Below, piece by piece: positions 63,131 to 64,000 of a DNA stretch of 64,000 bases. The notes under the pieces are model-generated. The model made no database searches and was not told the origin of the DNA. It saw only the letters and a list, made by a program, of their open reading frames with translations. Position numbers and translations under genes: made by a program. The first letter of the stretch is position 1; each line of letters starts with the position of its first letter. The stretch comes from Kluyvera ascorbata_C (GTDB taxonomy: Bacteria > Pseudomonadota > Gammaproteobacteria > Enterobacterales > Enterobacteriaceae), in the NCBI RefSeq assembly GCF_044197065.1, contig NZ_JBIQOI010000004.1, positions 124,001 to 188,000 of the forward strand, in the 5' to 3' direction.

Positions 63131-63706
63131 ATGAAGGTAATTTCGACCCTCGCGGTCCTTATTTCCGCACTGCTGCTCCAGGGATGCATTGCAGCCGCCG
63201 TTGTTGGCACGGCTGCAGTCGGTACCAAAGCCGCAACTGACCCGCGCACGGTGGGAACTCAGGTGGATGATGGCACGCTGGAAGTTCGCGTAAACAACGC
63301 CCTGTCTAAAGATGCACAAATTAAGAAAGACGCACGGATTAACGTCACGGCCTATCAGGGCAAAGTGCTGCTGACCGGTCAGACGCCGGATCTGAGCCTC
63401 GCCACTCGGGCGAAACAGATTGCCGTGGGCGTTGATGGAGCAACCGAAGTGTATAACGAAATCCGCCAGGGGCAGCCGATTAGCCTCGGGACGTCGTCTT
63501 CGGATACCTGGATTACCACCAAAGTCCGCTCCCAACTGCTGGCGAGCGATCAGGTTAAATCCTCCAACGTGAAGGCAACGACCGAAAACGGTGAAGTGTT
63601 CCTGATGGGTCTGGTCACCGACCGTGAAGGTAAAGCCGCGGCCGATATTGCCAGCCGCGTCAGCGGCGTTAAGCGCGTAACCACCGCGTTCACCTTTATT
63701 CAGTAA
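63131..63706 (+). CDS. dolP: Outer membrane lipoprotein DolP (YraP)
   Basis: A 191-residue lipoprotein with a signal ending in LLLQGC (lipid attachment near C19) and two BON domains (about 45-110 and 120-190). It binds anionic phospholipid at the division site and supports outer membrane integrity and BamA function. In E. coli it belongs to the sigma-E regulon. AAGGAGAA precedes the start. A terminator hairpin follows. Confidence 0.96.
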   Translation: MKVISTLAVLISALLLQGCIAAAVVGTAAVGTKAATDPRTVGTQVDDGTLEVRVNNALSKDAQIKKDARINVTAYQGKVLLTGQTPDLSLATRAKQIAVGVDGATEVYNEIRQGQPISLGTSSSDTWITTKVRSQLLASDQVKSSNVKATTENGEVFLMGLVTDREGKAAADIASRVSGVKRVTTAFTFIQ

Positions 63707-63719
63707 GTCCTTACTACCC

Positions 63720-63747
63720 GCCCGGCAGGCTCACTGCCGGGCTATTT
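63720..63747. terminator. Terminator between dolP and yraR
   Basis: GCCCGGCAG-GCTCA-CTGCCGGGC followed by TATTT; it is shared by the convergent yraR end. Confidence 0.8.
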
Positions 63748-64000
63748 CCCTGAGCTTACGCGACGACAGCACCGCGACCGGTGCCGTATCAGGGTGTCTG
63801 GCCTCTCTCAGTATGGCTTTCGCCACATCCAGTGATTCAATCGCCTTCCAGTTTCCCGGCAGCAGGCTAAACAGCGGTGCCAGCAGGCGCTCGTTCAGGC
63901 GCGGCGTACCGCGCTGACCAAGAAGCATTGAAGGCCGCGCGATAACCAGACGCGGCCAGCCCTGGTCTATCAGCGCCGCTTCCATTTCGCCTTTCACGCG
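63731..64000 (-). CDS. yraR: NAD(P)-binding oxidoreductase YraR, C-terminal part
   Basis: The last 90 residues of an SDR-like NAD(P)-binding protein run off the right edge. The segment RVKGEMEAALIDQGWPRLVIARPSMLLG matches E. coli YraR closely, including the conserved catalytic-region lysine and the ARPS motif. The function is unknown; it is related to HTATIP2-type atypical SDRs. The stop lies inside the shared terminator. Confidence 0.85.
   Translation of the reverse strand, partial: RVKGEMEAALIDQGWPRLVIARPSMLLGQRGTPRLNERLLAPLFSLLPGNWKAIESLDVAKAILREARHPDTAPVAVLSSRKLREIARQ

Overview
The window is a piece of enterobacterial chromosome. From aer onward its gene order and near-identical protein sequences follow the 67-71 minute region of Escherichia coli K-12. 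The genus looks like Citrobacter or a close relative rather than E. coli: the tdc, ebg and agaBCDI genes and ygjQ are missing, and genes not found at this site in K-12 are present. REP/BIME repeats of the E. coli/Citrobacter type punctuate the intergenic gaps. The genus is an inference from family knowledge; no database search was made.

Layout. 1-6824 (+): a sugar/sugar-acid catabolic operon of unknown substrate. It holds the end of an FGGY kinase, a fucose-isomerase-like enzyme, an MFS carrier, a mandelate-racemase-type dehydratase, an SDR, a DapA-type aldolase and a DUF336 (HbpS/GlcG-like) protein. A convergent LacI-type regulator follows. 8112-11451 (-): a YoaC-like protein, a POT peptide transporter with a CRP site, and the Fur/YqjI-controlled reductase yqjH, divergent from yqjI. 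12269-23990: aer with a flagellar-type promoter, patA with a sigma-54-type promoter and a TTG start, fadH, rlmG, ygjP, ygjR, alx behind its yybP-ykoY riboswitch, sstT and ygjV. 24072-29673: hexuronate genes uxaCA, exuT and exuR with CRP and ExuR-type operators. 29979-38130: yqjA-mzrA, yqjCDEK, yqjF, yqjG, yhaH, yhaJ, yhaK, yhaL, and cyuAP (cysteine uptake and desulfidation). 40024-46720: rnpB, then garPLRK and the divergent garD (galactarate/glucarate use).

46777-55305 is the N-acetylgalactosamine (aga) cluster: agaR, kbaZ, agaVWEF, agaA, agaS, kbaY. The transporter is complete and of the mannose-PTS family, so the strain should import GalNAc and convert it to triose phosphates. Where K-12 continues with agaBCDI, this genome carries a two-gene unit: a MalX-like PTS EIICB and a PatB/MalY-like PLP C-S lyase or aminotransferase. 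A degraded fic gene follows on the other strand. 59148-64000 returns to the conserved backbone: rsmI, lpoA, yraN, diaA, dolP and the edge of yraR.

The least explained parts are the sugar-acid operon at the left edge, the PTS/PatB pair at 55428-58179, and the fic gene, whose N-terminal autoinhibitory region has been deleted.
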